64,000 nucleotides of DNA. Source: Cryptomeria japonica (taxonomy: Eukaryota > Streptophyta > Pinopsida > Cupressales > Cupressaceae). A program made the translations under genes and the position numbers. The notes beneath the pieces were generated by a model. The model was given only the letters and a program-made list of their open reading frames with translations, was not told where the DNA came from and did no database searches. The stretch spans positions 513,263,034 through 513,327,033 of the forward strand of contig NC_081415.1 of the NCBI RefSeq assembly GCF_030272615.1, given 5' to 3'. Each line of letters starts with the position of its first letter. Positions within the stretch are counted from its first letter, which is position 1. Below, one piece after another: positions 45,844-56,406 of this stretch.

Positions 45844-47121
45844 ATGGGAGAATACTCCTTGAGGGAACTTACTCAATGGCTCACTCAGTCTGAGCAAGCC
45901 TATGATGATCTTATGGTCAAATACAAGGCATCTCAAGCAAAAAGGAGAGAACATGTAGAGAAGCTGATGGAGCTATTTGAAAATAGTTTTGAAGATGAAG
46001 CAAATATGGAAGCCATGATTCCAAAAGTAAATAAGCTGAATGATTCAAACTCCAATCTGAGAAAGGAGTTGGAAGGATTGACTGTTCAGTTTAGTCAAGA
46101 GCTTGAGAATCGGAGAAAAGATGAAGATCTGATAAAGGATAGAGATCATGAGATCTCCAATTTGAAAAAAGAGATTAATGCACTAACTGCTTGCCTTCAT
46201 GAGAGTAGAATGGAAAAGGAAGACATGCAAGGAGAACTGAACATAGCCATCTTTGAAAATGCAAGCTTAATGGAGTCAAATGCTACTATTTCCAAAGAAC
46301 TCTCTGAGTCAAAGGAAATACTTGCTAAGTTTAGCAAAAGTATTGTTCAGCTAGGGCAAAAGCTTGAGTCATCTAGACCAGTAAAGAATACCAATGGACT
46401 TGGTTTCTCTAGACATGAGGAAGGAGAATCCTCAAAAACAAATGCTGAAGCATCAAAGAAGCAACTGACACTCAAAGGAAAAGGTAAGCAAAAATTCAAG
46501 CCTGTTTGCTTTAACTGTCTTAAAGAAGGACACACTGCCAATGTATGTAGGAGCAAAGCCTACAATAATTTTCCTTACTTTATTTACAATGTATCTAGAT
46601 CCAATAAGTTCAATGGTCATTGTTATGCATGCAACAAGTTTGGGCATAGAGCATCTGAATGCAGGTCTATCATGAACAACACCGAAAGATATCCTCAGAG
46701 GACCCATGGAGGTGGTCTGAAATCTTTTGTGAACTGGAACCCTAACTAGTTTAATGCTTACAATTATTAGTCAGGCAATAATGGTTATCAACCGGCAACC
46801 GAATGGAGAGAAAACTGTTGGATTTGTCATGGACATGGTCACACTGCTGCTACATGCAGAAGGAAGAATGGAAACTTGAACAATGGACCTTGGAGAGCAC
46901 CTAGATTGGTTTTCTATCACTACAACAAACTGGGTCACATTGCAAGATTTTGTAGAAGCGAAAAGAGTATATCTAATGATATACCGATCACTCAGAAAGG
47001 AGAAATTGATGTTGAAATAGTTCAAGCAAACATGAACAAAACTTGGAAGAAGAAACCAACAATGTTGGAAGAGGAACCGGTTTCTGCACCTAGTGTGGAA
47101 ATATCAGAACCAATAAACTAA
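45844..47121 (+). pseudogene. G ORF1: coiled-coil protein with four zinc knuckles
   Basis: First ATG after the PBS is 45844 (MGEYSLRELTQWL). One frame runs to TAA at 47121, interrupted by TAG at 46747 and 46768. Residues about 10-190 are charged and heptad-like (coiled coil), followed by a Lys-rich stretch. Knuckles: CFNCLKEGHTANVC (residues 222-235), CYACNKFGHRASEC (260-273), CWICHGHGHTAATC (about 324-337, past the stops) and a fourth with two cysteines lost (about 357-370). The N-terminal gag domain found in B and F is absent, so this looks like the RNA-binding half of a Sirevirus-type Gag. Role in packaging is inferred. The first 300 residues are still open. Confidence 0.82.
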
Positions 47122-47569
47122 GCTCTAAAGAGGCTTAGGGGGAGCAAATGGCTAAATGTTTTCAAACGCCCGGTTACAGCAGTAAAATACCTTAACTGGT
47201 ATGTGATACCTGTCACTTGGTAGAAGACTACAAACGGTAAAAAAGGCAAATTAGGGTTTACGCTCTAATAAAGGAGCATTAATGGCAATAGGTGAGAGAC
47301 ATGTATAAAAGCATATTTCAAATCATTTCTCACTATCTATTTTTGAGTGAAGAAATTTTTTCCAAATTGCAAAGAGAAGAAAAGGCGATTTGAGCTAAAG
47401 ATTTCAAGAAATTGACAAGTCTTGGAGGAGATTCAAATCTAGTTTGAAAACGGTCGTAGAGAACACAAAGTGGTGATTTGGCAACCAATGGAGAGTGGAG
47501 TGAAGTAGAATTAGGAAACCCTAAATTCGTGTTGTAAAGGTATTTTTTGTGTTCTTGAAATACTCAACA
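47122..47569 (+). promoter_or_regulatory. G ORF1-ORF2 spacer with TATA box and conserved leader motif
   Basis: 448 bp. A PPT-like GGCTTAGGGGGAGC sits 11 bases after the ORF1 stop. TATAAAAG (47304-47311) is followed after 11 bases by TCATTTCTCAC (47323-47333), at the distance expected for a transcription start, then a purine-rich leader of about 240 bases to the ORF2 ATG. A has the same pair in the same place. Best reading: an internal promoter for ORF2. Confidence 0.55.
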
Positions 47570-50500
47570 ATGGCTTCCGCATCTCATACTAGTTCTAGTA
47601 CATCCATTGAGTTAGAAAGTTTTATTCAAAGGAAGTCCAAATATAATGCCTTATCACAAGTTCAGGCTGGAGTCATAGTTGAAGAGGGAATTTCAGATTA
47701 TATTGATTGCAAAATAGAAGACCTAGGGTCCTTAGCCATTCACACCTAGTTGGGTTTATTTTTTTGCAAGGACAAGAAAATCAAACCGAAGTTCAGTATC
47801 CTAGAGAAGAAGAAACTCCATAATGCAGTATACTTTCTGGAAGACTTCACAGAGGATCACATTAGGATCATCTTGAGCAGAGTCCATGGTGACAAGATGT
47901 ACCTGGAGAGGATGCATGATATCACACCACAGGCAATTCATGCAGTCACTGGTTTTTGCAACACAGGGGAAGTGCCAACCCTAAGAACGGTAAGCAAAAT
48001 GAAAATGGCCAAGCTCACTAATTCAACAAGTGACTCATGAGGAATGACAGTCAACCCTATCAAGGATGATCTGGTGAAGTACGCCTGCATGGTGATAGCC
48101 TAAAAAACATTCTCAGCTAGTAGGATTATTTCTGTATCTGCTGCAGTGGTAAATGCCACTTACTAGATGATCAAAGAGGATGCATCATTTGACTTATGCA
48201 CTGGTATGTAGAGGCAACTCTTGTCTAACCTGAAGTCAATTAAACAGGATAATGCACAGAGATTCAAATTCGAACAACTATTGGTTGGGTTGTTCTTCTA
48301 TTTCCAAGGCTTCTTTCTTGGAGTAGGAGATGTTTAGTGGTCCCCTGACCAACTGGTAACCAAACAAATCAAGGAAAGCATACAAGTGATTGGAACCAGT
48401 TACCCTGATGCCTAGAATGGAGGAAGTGGAGCTAATGGGCTATGAGGTTATGTATGATATGATGGAAGGGTATGCCTCAACCCTTATAGCCTCACCTCTT
48501 GATCCCAAGGCTAAAAGGACTGGAACCTACTTGAAGAGGATTGCACCAACCGAGGAAATATGTTAAGAAAGGAAAAGAATCGGTTGCAAAGAAATCAAAG
48601 GCAGTGCCTGCAGCATCAGCACCGGCTACTATTGCAACTCCAAGAGTGACCAAGCGGTCACCTGTAAAGAAGAAACTGGAAGCAGCACCAGCAAAAGTCT
48701 TCGAAAGGAAAAGGAAGACTAAGTCAAATCAATCGTACTCCAAAGAGACTGAGTCTGATGAAAAGCCAAAGAAGGCTAGACAAATAAAGAAGATGAAGAA
48801 GAATAAACCGGCAGCATCCGCACTGGTAAATATTGATATCTCCTCATACAAACCTTTGACACATTTTCAAAGGATAGTAAAGAACATTAGGAGACAGTTA
48901 CTTCATGATTTGATAGATTATTATGATGATTTTAATAATGAGGAGAAAGATGAAGTACTACAAGAAATTATTCTTTATTTGTGTAAAAATGGCCGGTCGC
49001 CATCAGAGATTAAATCTCAGACATTGGATTCTTTATATAAAGCATTAGATAACAAATGGCACATTGCCATTGAAAAAGAACAAGAGATTAGGGAGAAATT
49101 CTTTTCATGGTACTTTCCTGACCTCTCAAATTCAGAATTATTTGATGTCCTGGATAAGAATAAAGGACTCTTCTTCACAAGGAGAAGAAGACTTTGGCTA
49201 TTAGAGGGGAGAATTGATGATGTTGAAAAAGACAGTCATTAGCATATGGACTATGCTATCAATTCTCACAAAGCATGAATGACCAACCTCCAAGCAGAAA
49301 AAGAACCAGTTGTATCCAAATCGGATGAAGTTTTTGATGGAGAAGGAAACTTGGTTGAAGAACCAATCAACACCATTGATGTCGATGCATTGGACATAGA
49401 AGATGTCACTCAGGACATACCTTCTGAAGGAACAGAATAGGGGTATCAAGACGAACATAGCAGTGAACAAGCCAAGGACACATAGGAAGCAGCTAAGGAA
49501 TGGGAAGAGAAGAAGAAGAGGGATGAAGATGAGAAAGAGAAAAGAGGAAGAGGAGGAAAGAAAAGAAGAAGAGAAGAAGAAGAAGGAAGAGGAATAGAAG
49601 AAGAAGAAGGAAGAGGAAGAGAAGAAGAAGAAGGAAGAGGAAGAAAAGAAGAAGGAAGCAGAAGAAAAGAAGAAGAAGGAAGAGGAAGAGAAAGAAGAAG
49701 AGAAGAGGAAGGAAACAAAGAGGAAAAAAAAAGCAGAGGAAGAAAAGGCACAAGAATAGAAGTAGGAAGCAGAGAAAAGGAAGAAGGAAGAAGTAGACAA
49801 GGCAGTGGAAGCGATGAAGAGCACACAAATGGAGACTCCGAAGGAAACCGGGAGTCAAGTCAAACCAGTTGATATCTCTTGTCCTATCGATCTCCAGTCT
49901 ACCAGTGAATTGGAGCTTATGCAGAGCATCAAGGTTGCTCAAGAGCACCTTGAAATCATATGAAGGAAAAAGGAGCAAGATATCATTCAAGCGGCTATAG
50001 ACACCCTTACCGGTTTGATCCCCAGTACCAATCTTCCCAGCATTGAATCATCACTAGCATAGCTCAAACTACTATGTAATGTAGTGGATGATCATGTGCA
50101 GAGCTTGGAAGAAGCAGCTGAGGCAAATGTCAAGAAAGAGCATCAAAAGGCTCTTAACATTTCTCTGATGAAAAAGTTGAATGAGCTCTGGTCTAAAATT
50201 CTGAAAGACCAAAAGGATATAAGGGATGCTTTGGATGAGGGAAACTCGCTACTAAGCAAAATCTGTCAACCCCATCTATTTTGCGATGACGTGCTAACTC
50301 AAAAGAAAAAGCTTCAAATAGACTTACAGTCCTACTTGAGCACATTTAAGCCTCCTTATGATTCCTTTGCAACTTATGCGCAAACCATTCACTGGTTTCA
50401 AATCTAGTTAGCCAAGATGGAGCAAGAGATCTATACACGGTCTAGGGATTTGCAAGAGCTACAATTGGTTTTATTTCCACATCTGCAAATTCTTCAGAAG

Positions 50501-50695
50501 TGTTATCTGAACCTGGATGCCTTGACAGTTACATAGGAACTGAGCATAGTTGATGCCATGGAGGAATAGGTATCCCAGATGCAAACAGAAAAAGAAGTGG
50601 CCACCTCCCTACTTGAGTCCTGGTCTCTATCCATGAAACAAGTTTTGCAGGACTATAAATCGGTTTTTGACAAGTATTATTCATTGTTGTCATAA
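47570..50695 (+). pseudogene. G ORF2: unrecognised protein with Lys/Glu-rich middle
   Basis: ATG 47570 (MASASHTSSSTSIELESF) to TAA 50693-50695, with at least nine stops and frameshifts near 48410 and around 49250-49400. No known family recognised. Parts in order: N-terminal helical domain (47570-48040; LSRVHGDKMYLERMHDITPQ); FKFEQLLVGLFFYFQGFFLG (about 48268-48327); basic Ala/Pro/Lys-rich linker (48560-48800); PLTHFQRIVKNIRRQLLHDL with YYDDFNN (48850-48950); an acidic segment (49320-49440); an uninterrupted Lys/Glu tract (49500-49800); a helical C-terminus (49850-50695). A ORF2 matches at five points in the same order. It holds the place of the env-like ORF in Sireviruses, but only the short FFYFQGFF run is hydrophobic. 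Confidence 0.65.
49493..49796 (+). repeat. Polypurine tract of about 300 bp inside G ORF2
   Basis: Nearly pure A/G sequence made of AAGAAGGAAGAGGAAGAG-type words, with single pyrimidines only near its ends. In frame it encodes Lys/Glu. Its complement creates long Ser/Phe/Leu frames on the minus strand (49201-49990) that are artefacts. Repeat slippage here may explain frame differences between the flanks. Confidence 0.85.
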
Positions 50696-51028
50696 AATTT
50701 TATTATTTCAAATCAAATGGAAATAGGGTTATTCAATGATACTTTGTCATTATTGGTAAAGGGGGAGAGGTACTCTATCTATTTTGGAGACAAATAGGGA
50801 GAAGTATCTGGTTTTAAAATTTTGATATATGTTTTGATATATGCTATATGCTCTGATATCTCAATGTTTATGCTCTGTATGCAAAATTGCTATACATTGT
50901 ATTCATTAAGGGATAGTGTATATGCCTAGGGGGAGCAATTTTGTTAATGGCATGTTTTTGATTGTAAAACACTTAGATGTCAAAATTTTATTTTCCTAAG
51001 TGTTGCCATCAATTCCAAAGGGGCAGAT
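50696..51028 (+). other. G 3' non-coding region with repeated PPT-like motifs
   Basis: Three purine motifs: GGTAAAGGGGGAGAGG (50755), GCCTAGGGGGAGCAA (50925) and the PPT CCAAAGGGGCAGAT (51015-51028) directly before the 3' LTR. No gene. Confidence 0.7.
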
Positions 51029-52203
51029 TGTTGGCATTTTTTATGTTTATGTTGTGATTGTCATTGATGGACACACACTTGTATTGAGATCCACTCTATA
51101 TGTATGAGCTAGATCTCAACTGGTATGTGTTCCAACCGGTATGTTGTATTCTAGTCTTTAGACTATTGGTGATTTTGTAGAATGTGTTTCCCAGTCTGAA
51201 GTGGCATGTTGACCCCAAGCGGTTCATAGATCTCAAGCGGTACGAGGGAGAAAAGTAGCATAACACATTCTTACCAGTCTTCATTTTTGTCAAACTGGCA
51301 ACCGATATTTTTATGAACCGGTAATACTCTATGATGAGTTACCAACCAACATTTTGTGATGAGTTACCAACCCACCAATTGTTTGACGGTGCTGACACAC
51401 TAACGGTGCTTTTTGTGTCATGTTACTGAGTATGTCTAGATTCATTGAACCTACAAAATTGTAATGTAATTCTATTGGACCGACATGAAATTAGATTCTA
51501 TTAAAAGGACATCATGTCTAGGGTTTAGGTTGTTGCTAAAAGGGTTTATGTTGTGCTAGGGTTTAAGGTGGTTGTTGAGTTGTTGTAAGAGTGATCTTAT
51601 CTGAGAAGATCAAGTTGTAACTAAGAGAGAGATAGAGAAGACTGAAGTAATGTTGGAATGCATTAATAGTGAGAAATACTGGATCTAACCAAGTAGTTTG
51701 TGCTATAAGATAGATCAAATATTTGTTGATTACTCACATCTTTGACAAGTCTATAGCCCTTAATCGGGTAGGCCCAAAAGCCTTTGTAAAATCCTCTTAC
51801 AAGGTGGTTCACCTCTATGAATCTAAAATCCTCTAGCAAGGTAGTCTTTAATTAGACTTATCTCCTAACAAAGATTGAGATTCTTAATAGGATTTGTTCT
51901 GGTGAAGAACATTGTAAGACGTTAACCGGTCTTACCTTAACCGGTCTATTTTCTATTCTATAGATAGTGCCTTGTGAGTTCCATCTCACCATGGTTTTTT
52001 CCATTTGGATTTTCCACGTCAAATATCTTGTGTTATGGTTATATTGCTTTTGTGGATGAATGCTTTACTTGCATTTTCATTTGCATGTGTGATAACCGGT
52101 CTGTTTGCTAAACCGTTTAACCAGTTTGTCTTTAGACTATTTAAGTGTTTTAGTGCAGAGATTTTTGGCATACTAATTCACCCCCCCCTCTTAGTATTCA
52201 CCA
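51029..52203 (+). repeat. Element G 3' LTR
   Basis: TGTTGGCATTTTTTATG ... TAGTATTCACCA, 1175 bp; followed by the right TSD GATGT. Confidence 0.92.
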
Positions 52204-52208
52204 GATGT

Positions 52209-53280
52209 TAGTGTTCTTGAAACTGCATATGAAGTTTGGAAAAAACTTGAGGAGATTTTAGCGATGATGAACATGTTAAGATTGCCAAAGAGGAGAGTGT
52301 AAGAGGAAAATTTGATGACATGATAATGTCTGAAGGTGAGAATATCCAGCAGTATGGTGAAAGGATAAAAAATATAGCTCGTGAAATAAAGAGTGCAAGA
52401 AGGAAAGTGGAAGATGCCACAGAGTAAGGTATTGAGAACCCTTCTACCAGTCTATGCTATTCAAGAGCTGAAATTGATTGACAAAACAAAGGTAACTCTT
52501 GACTCTATCATTGGCAAACTTACTGCTTTTGAACTAAATGGATATGATGGTAGTGTACAAAAATTAGAATCTGCATTCAGAGCTTCTTCTTCTAACTCAT
52601 TTGTGAGAAGAAGTAGAGATACTAACCATATCTATGAATCTAGATCCAACAAAGATACTGATGGTGAAGACAATTTAGTGGAGCTTGAAGCATTGTTGGC
52701 AAAATGACTGCCTAGAGGCACTAGTAAATACAGAGGTAAGCTATCATTGAAATGTTTTACTTGTAATAAGATTGGTCCTATCGCAACTAATTTCCCTAAT
52801 GGTGAAAATGAATACAAGAGAGACAAATTTAAGAAGTATAAGGTTAAAGGAAAGAGAGATTGTCTTGTAGCTATTGACAGTGGTATTACTGCTGAAGAAT
52901 TTGATGATGACGCTAGTGAAGATATTGTGTTTGTGGCTATTAAGGAAGAGATATCAGATCAGAAAGCACTAGTGTCCAAGATGGATAACTCTGATGATTG
53001 GATCATTGATAGTGGTTGTTCACATCACATGACCAGTGATTGGAGAAAATTTCTTTCCTTGAAGGAATTTGATGGCAGTGTTGTCAGACTTGGCAATGAC
53101 TCACCCTGTATGGTTAAAGGTAAGGGAGTTATGTCTCTTAATGGGAAGATCAATGCTAATGATGTCTATTGGGTTGAAGGCCTAAAGCACAATCTTTTGA
53201 GTGTAGCACAACTTAATGATAGAGGAAACCTAGTGGTGTTTAGAAATGGAATGTGCAAAATATTTGACAACAAAGGTTAA
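52209..53280 (+). pseudogene. F gag (second part) and protease
   Basis: Resumes as SVLETAYEVWKKLEEI. Gag helices continue (52393-52707; LIDKTKVTLDSIIGKLTAFE). The knuckle at 52747 reads CFTCNKIGPIATNF, with histidine and last cysteine lost. Protease: WIIDSGCSHHMTSDWRKF (about 52998-53050) keeps the catalytic Asp that B has lost, followed by LGNDSPCMVKGKGVM and VYWVEGLKHNLLSVAQLND. Stop TAA at 53278, where GAG-pre-integrase continues. Confidence 0.85.
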
Positions 53281-54240
53281 TTAATTGCAACTGGGAAACA
53301 GACCAGAGGTTATCTACTTTATCTTAATCTTAAAGTTAGCAACTATTTGATTGCAAAAATAGATGATAGTTGGCTTTAGCATAGGAGATTTTTTCATGTA
53401 AACTTTGATAACATTGTTAAAGTGAGCAAGTCTAAGACTTTAAGAGGTCTACCTCAGCTAGACAAACCAATTAATGCTCTTTGTAAAGAATGTTAGTGAG
53501 GAAAGATGACTTCTTCAACTTTCAAGAGCAATTTCTTCTCAGTAGAGCACTTGTTAGATTTGGTTCATACAAATCTATGTGGACCAAAAAGAACTAGAAG
53601 CATTTCAGGTGATAGATATTTCATGATCTTCACTGATGATTGTAAGGATGATGTGGGTCACATTCTTGAAGGACAAGAATGAAACTTTTGGTAAATTCAA
53701 GACATTTAGAGTCTTAGATGAGAAAGAGAGTGGCAAAAATATAAAATGTTCAAGGACAGATCAAGGTGGTGAATTTACTTATGAGAAATTCACTAAGTAT
53801 TGTGATGGTAATGGTATCAAGTGGCAGCTATCTACACCAAGGACACCATAACTGAATGGTATAGCAGAAAGGAACAACTAGTCAGTAGTTGAAGTAGCTA
53901 GAACTATGTTGATAAAAGGAAATGTAGCAAAAATATTTTGGAGAGAAGCTGTAAGTATAGTAGCGTACACAATGAACCAAGTTCTGGTGAAAAGAGGTAA
54001 GGATAAGACACCTTATGAGTATTAGTATGGAAGAACATCTGATGTTAGCTATTTTAAGATCTTTGGTAGTAAATGTTTTATAAAAATATGTGATTACATA
54101 AGAAAGTTTGAAGCTAAGAGTGGTGAAGGCATATTTCTTGGCTATTCCACCAAGAGTAAGGCCTACAAATGCTTCAACAACCAGACATAGAGAATTATTG
54201 AGAGTGTTGATGTTCTTGTAGATGAAAGTCCTAAAATTTG
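53281..54240 (+). pseudogene. F integrase
   Basis: Zinc region with HRRFFHVNFDN and CKEC (53384-53495), broken by stops. The first catalytic Asp is changed to Asn: VHTNLCGP, codon 53572-53574. A frameshift follows near 53635. The second Asp is kept in RTDQGGEFTYEKF (about 53753-53790) and the Glu in IAERNN (about 53863-53880). Then GEGIFLGYSTKSKAYKCF (54125-54180). Integration would fail both from the D-to-N change and the broken frame. Confidence 0.85.
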
Positions 54241-56064
54241 AGAAGGAACATGTTCAGAGAGAAAGGATGAAGATCCTTGCATTTTTCTTTTGGAACCTAA
54301 AACTGGTAAATTAGAAATTGGTAAAGAAAATCTTGATGTACTTGTTCAACCAGAACAAATAAATTCAGAGGAAGAAGATAATGAAGAAGCTGAACCTGAT
54401 GAGAATGATCATGTTATTCCTAGTTATGTAAGACTGAATCACAATTCTGGGTAGATTATTGGGGATAAGGATGATGGAGTACTTACTAGAAGAAGAGTTA
54501 GAGAGAAATCTTGCATGATCTCCACCTTTGAACCTAGAAGTTCTAAGGAGGCATTTGGTGATGATCATTGGGTGAAAGCAGTGGAAGAGGAATTGGATAA
54601 GATTGAGAAAAACAACACTTGGACCTTGGTACCCCGACCGGTAAATAAGAATGTCATAGGTACTAAATTGGTGTTCAGAAACAAGTTAAATGAAGATTGT
54701 GTTGTAGTTCACAATAAGGCAATATTAGTTTGCAAAGGTTATGTGCAAGAAGAAGGAGAGGATTATAGAGAAACTTTTGGACTAGTAGCAAGACTAGAAG
54801 GAGTAAGAACATTACTTGCATTTGCAACTCACAATAAGTTCAAGGTTTACCAGATGGATGTTAAGTCTGCATTTTTGAATGGGATGTTGGAAGAAGAGGT
54901 TTATATAGAGCAGCCTAATGGTTATGCAATGACAAATAAGGAAGACATGGTATGCAGATTGCACAAAGATTTGTATGGATTAAAGTAGGCACCCAGAGCA
55001 TGGTATGAACAACTTCATACACATCTGATGAAGATAGGCTTTTCAAGAACCAATGATGACAACAACATTTATCTCAAGTCTAAAGAAGATGAAATACTAG
55101 TGTGTGAAGTATTTGTTGATGACATTATATTTGGAGGTAATGATGTCATGAGAAACAACTTTGTAGATGAAATGAAGAATGAGTTTGAGATGTCATTAGT
55201 AGGGTAAATAAAAAATCTCATAGGCTTGCAGATACAGTAGATGAAGAATAGTATTTTCATTACTCAATCTAAATATGTGAAAGAATTTTTGAAGACTTTT
55301 GGCATGAGTGACTATAAACCAGTTGGAACTCCAATGATTATAGGTTGTAAATTGTCCAACAAAGATGCATCTAAGTCTGTAGATGAAAAGGAATACAGGT
55401 CAATGATTGGCAAATTACACTATGTTGTTCACAATTGACTGGTTATTTCTCATGCAGTTAGTATAGTTGCTATATTTTAGAAAAATCCAAAGGAAGCACA
55501 TCTGATAGAAACTAAGAGAATTTTTAGATATGTAAAACGTATTGTTGACTATTGGTTATGGTATCCATATGGAGGCAATTTTAATTTAAAGGCGTACACT
55601 GATGTTGATTGGGTAGGAAATATTGATGACTAGAAAATACTAGTGGTAGAGCATTCTTTTTAGGAGGAAGGCTAGTTTCACAGAGTAGTAAAAAGCAGAG
55701 TTGTAATTCACAATCTACTATTGAAGCTGAGTATGTAGTAGCTTATATGAATTGAACACAAGCTATTTGGATGAGATACATTTTTGAAGGTTTTAAGATG
55801 AAGATCTTGGAACCTATAAAAATTTTGTGTGATAACACAAGTGCAATAATTATTTCTAAGAATCCTATTTTGCACGCAAGGACTAAGCACATTGAATTGA
55901 AGTATCACTTTTTGAGGGAAAAATTTCAAAGTAAAGATGTTATCTTAGAGCATGTTTCTACCCAGGAGCAACTTGAGGATATATTTAGCAAACTTGTGCC
56001 TAAGACAACTTTTGAGTATCTTAGAAGTCAGTTGGGGGTTGTCCCTCTTCATGAAGTTAGTTGA
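54241..56064 (+). pseudogene. F reverse transcriptase and RNase H
   Basis: Acidic linker, then RT: NNTWTLVPRPVNKNVIGTKL (54614-54670), [39 protein letters not shown] (54848-54907), LYGLK then a stop before APRAWY (54973-55008) and FVDDIIFGG (55110-55136), the catalytic box. RNase H: AYTDVDWVGN (55594-55623), a frameshift near 55630-55680, TIEAEYVVA, CDNTSA, ARTKHIELKYHFLRE, and the C-terminus EYLRSQLGVVPL ending at 56064. Order and motifs match B throughout. Confidence 0.9.
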
Positions 56065-56406
56065 TCATGATGTTGATTGCATCAGTCCCTGAATTACTTG
56101 CAGAATCTTACATGGATTGATTTTTTTTGGAAGTGGATGTATTCCACAGGGGGAACATCAAGTTGTAGTATGTTGATGCATAGTAAGAATTTGGAATTAC
56201 ATGTTTTACATTCAATTTGGCATTGTTGTCAAAGGCGGAGAATAATTATGTGATTGATGAGAAGGATTATGTGAACCAATGACAGACTGAAGACAGACAA
56301 AGCATGGTGAATACTTGGTAATGTAAACCATGATTCATATTCACTAGTCACAAAAACAATCAAAGGTGTTGATATTTGTATTGCCATCAATGCCAAAGGG
56401 GGAGAT
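56065..56406 (+). other. F 3' non-coding region and PPT
   Basis: GGCATTGTTGTCAAAGGCGGAGA at 56219-56241 is a worn first copy of the PPT-like motif; the true PPT AAAGGGGGAGAT (56395-56406) precedes the 3' LTR. No gene. Confidence 0.7.

Larger units (their letters stand above)
44660..52203 (+). mobile_element. Element G: non-autonomous Sirevirus-like LTR element with ORF1 and ORF2
   Basis: 7544 bp with LTRs 44660-45793 and 51029-52203, PBS 45796-45807, ORF1 (coiled coil and zinc knuckles), ORF2 (unrecognised) and PPT 51018-51028. A perfect TSD, GATGT (44655-44659 and 52204-52208), gives exact ends. It lies inside F's gag, so it is the youngest insertion of the right nest. No protease, integrase, RT or RNase H motif was found anywhere between the LTRs. 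The plan equals that of A, though sequence identity is low. Confidence 0.92.

Noticed and set aside
45844-46749. Host SMC- or myosin-like coiled-coil gene
   Set aside because: It sits just after a PBS, between paired LTRs with a perfect TSD, and ends in retroviral-type zinc knuckles; it belongs to element G.
49201-49990. Long minus-strand frames rich in Ser, Phe and Leu (up to 207 codons)
   Set aside because: They are the complement of the polypurine tract in G ORF2; low-complexity shadow of a real coding strand.
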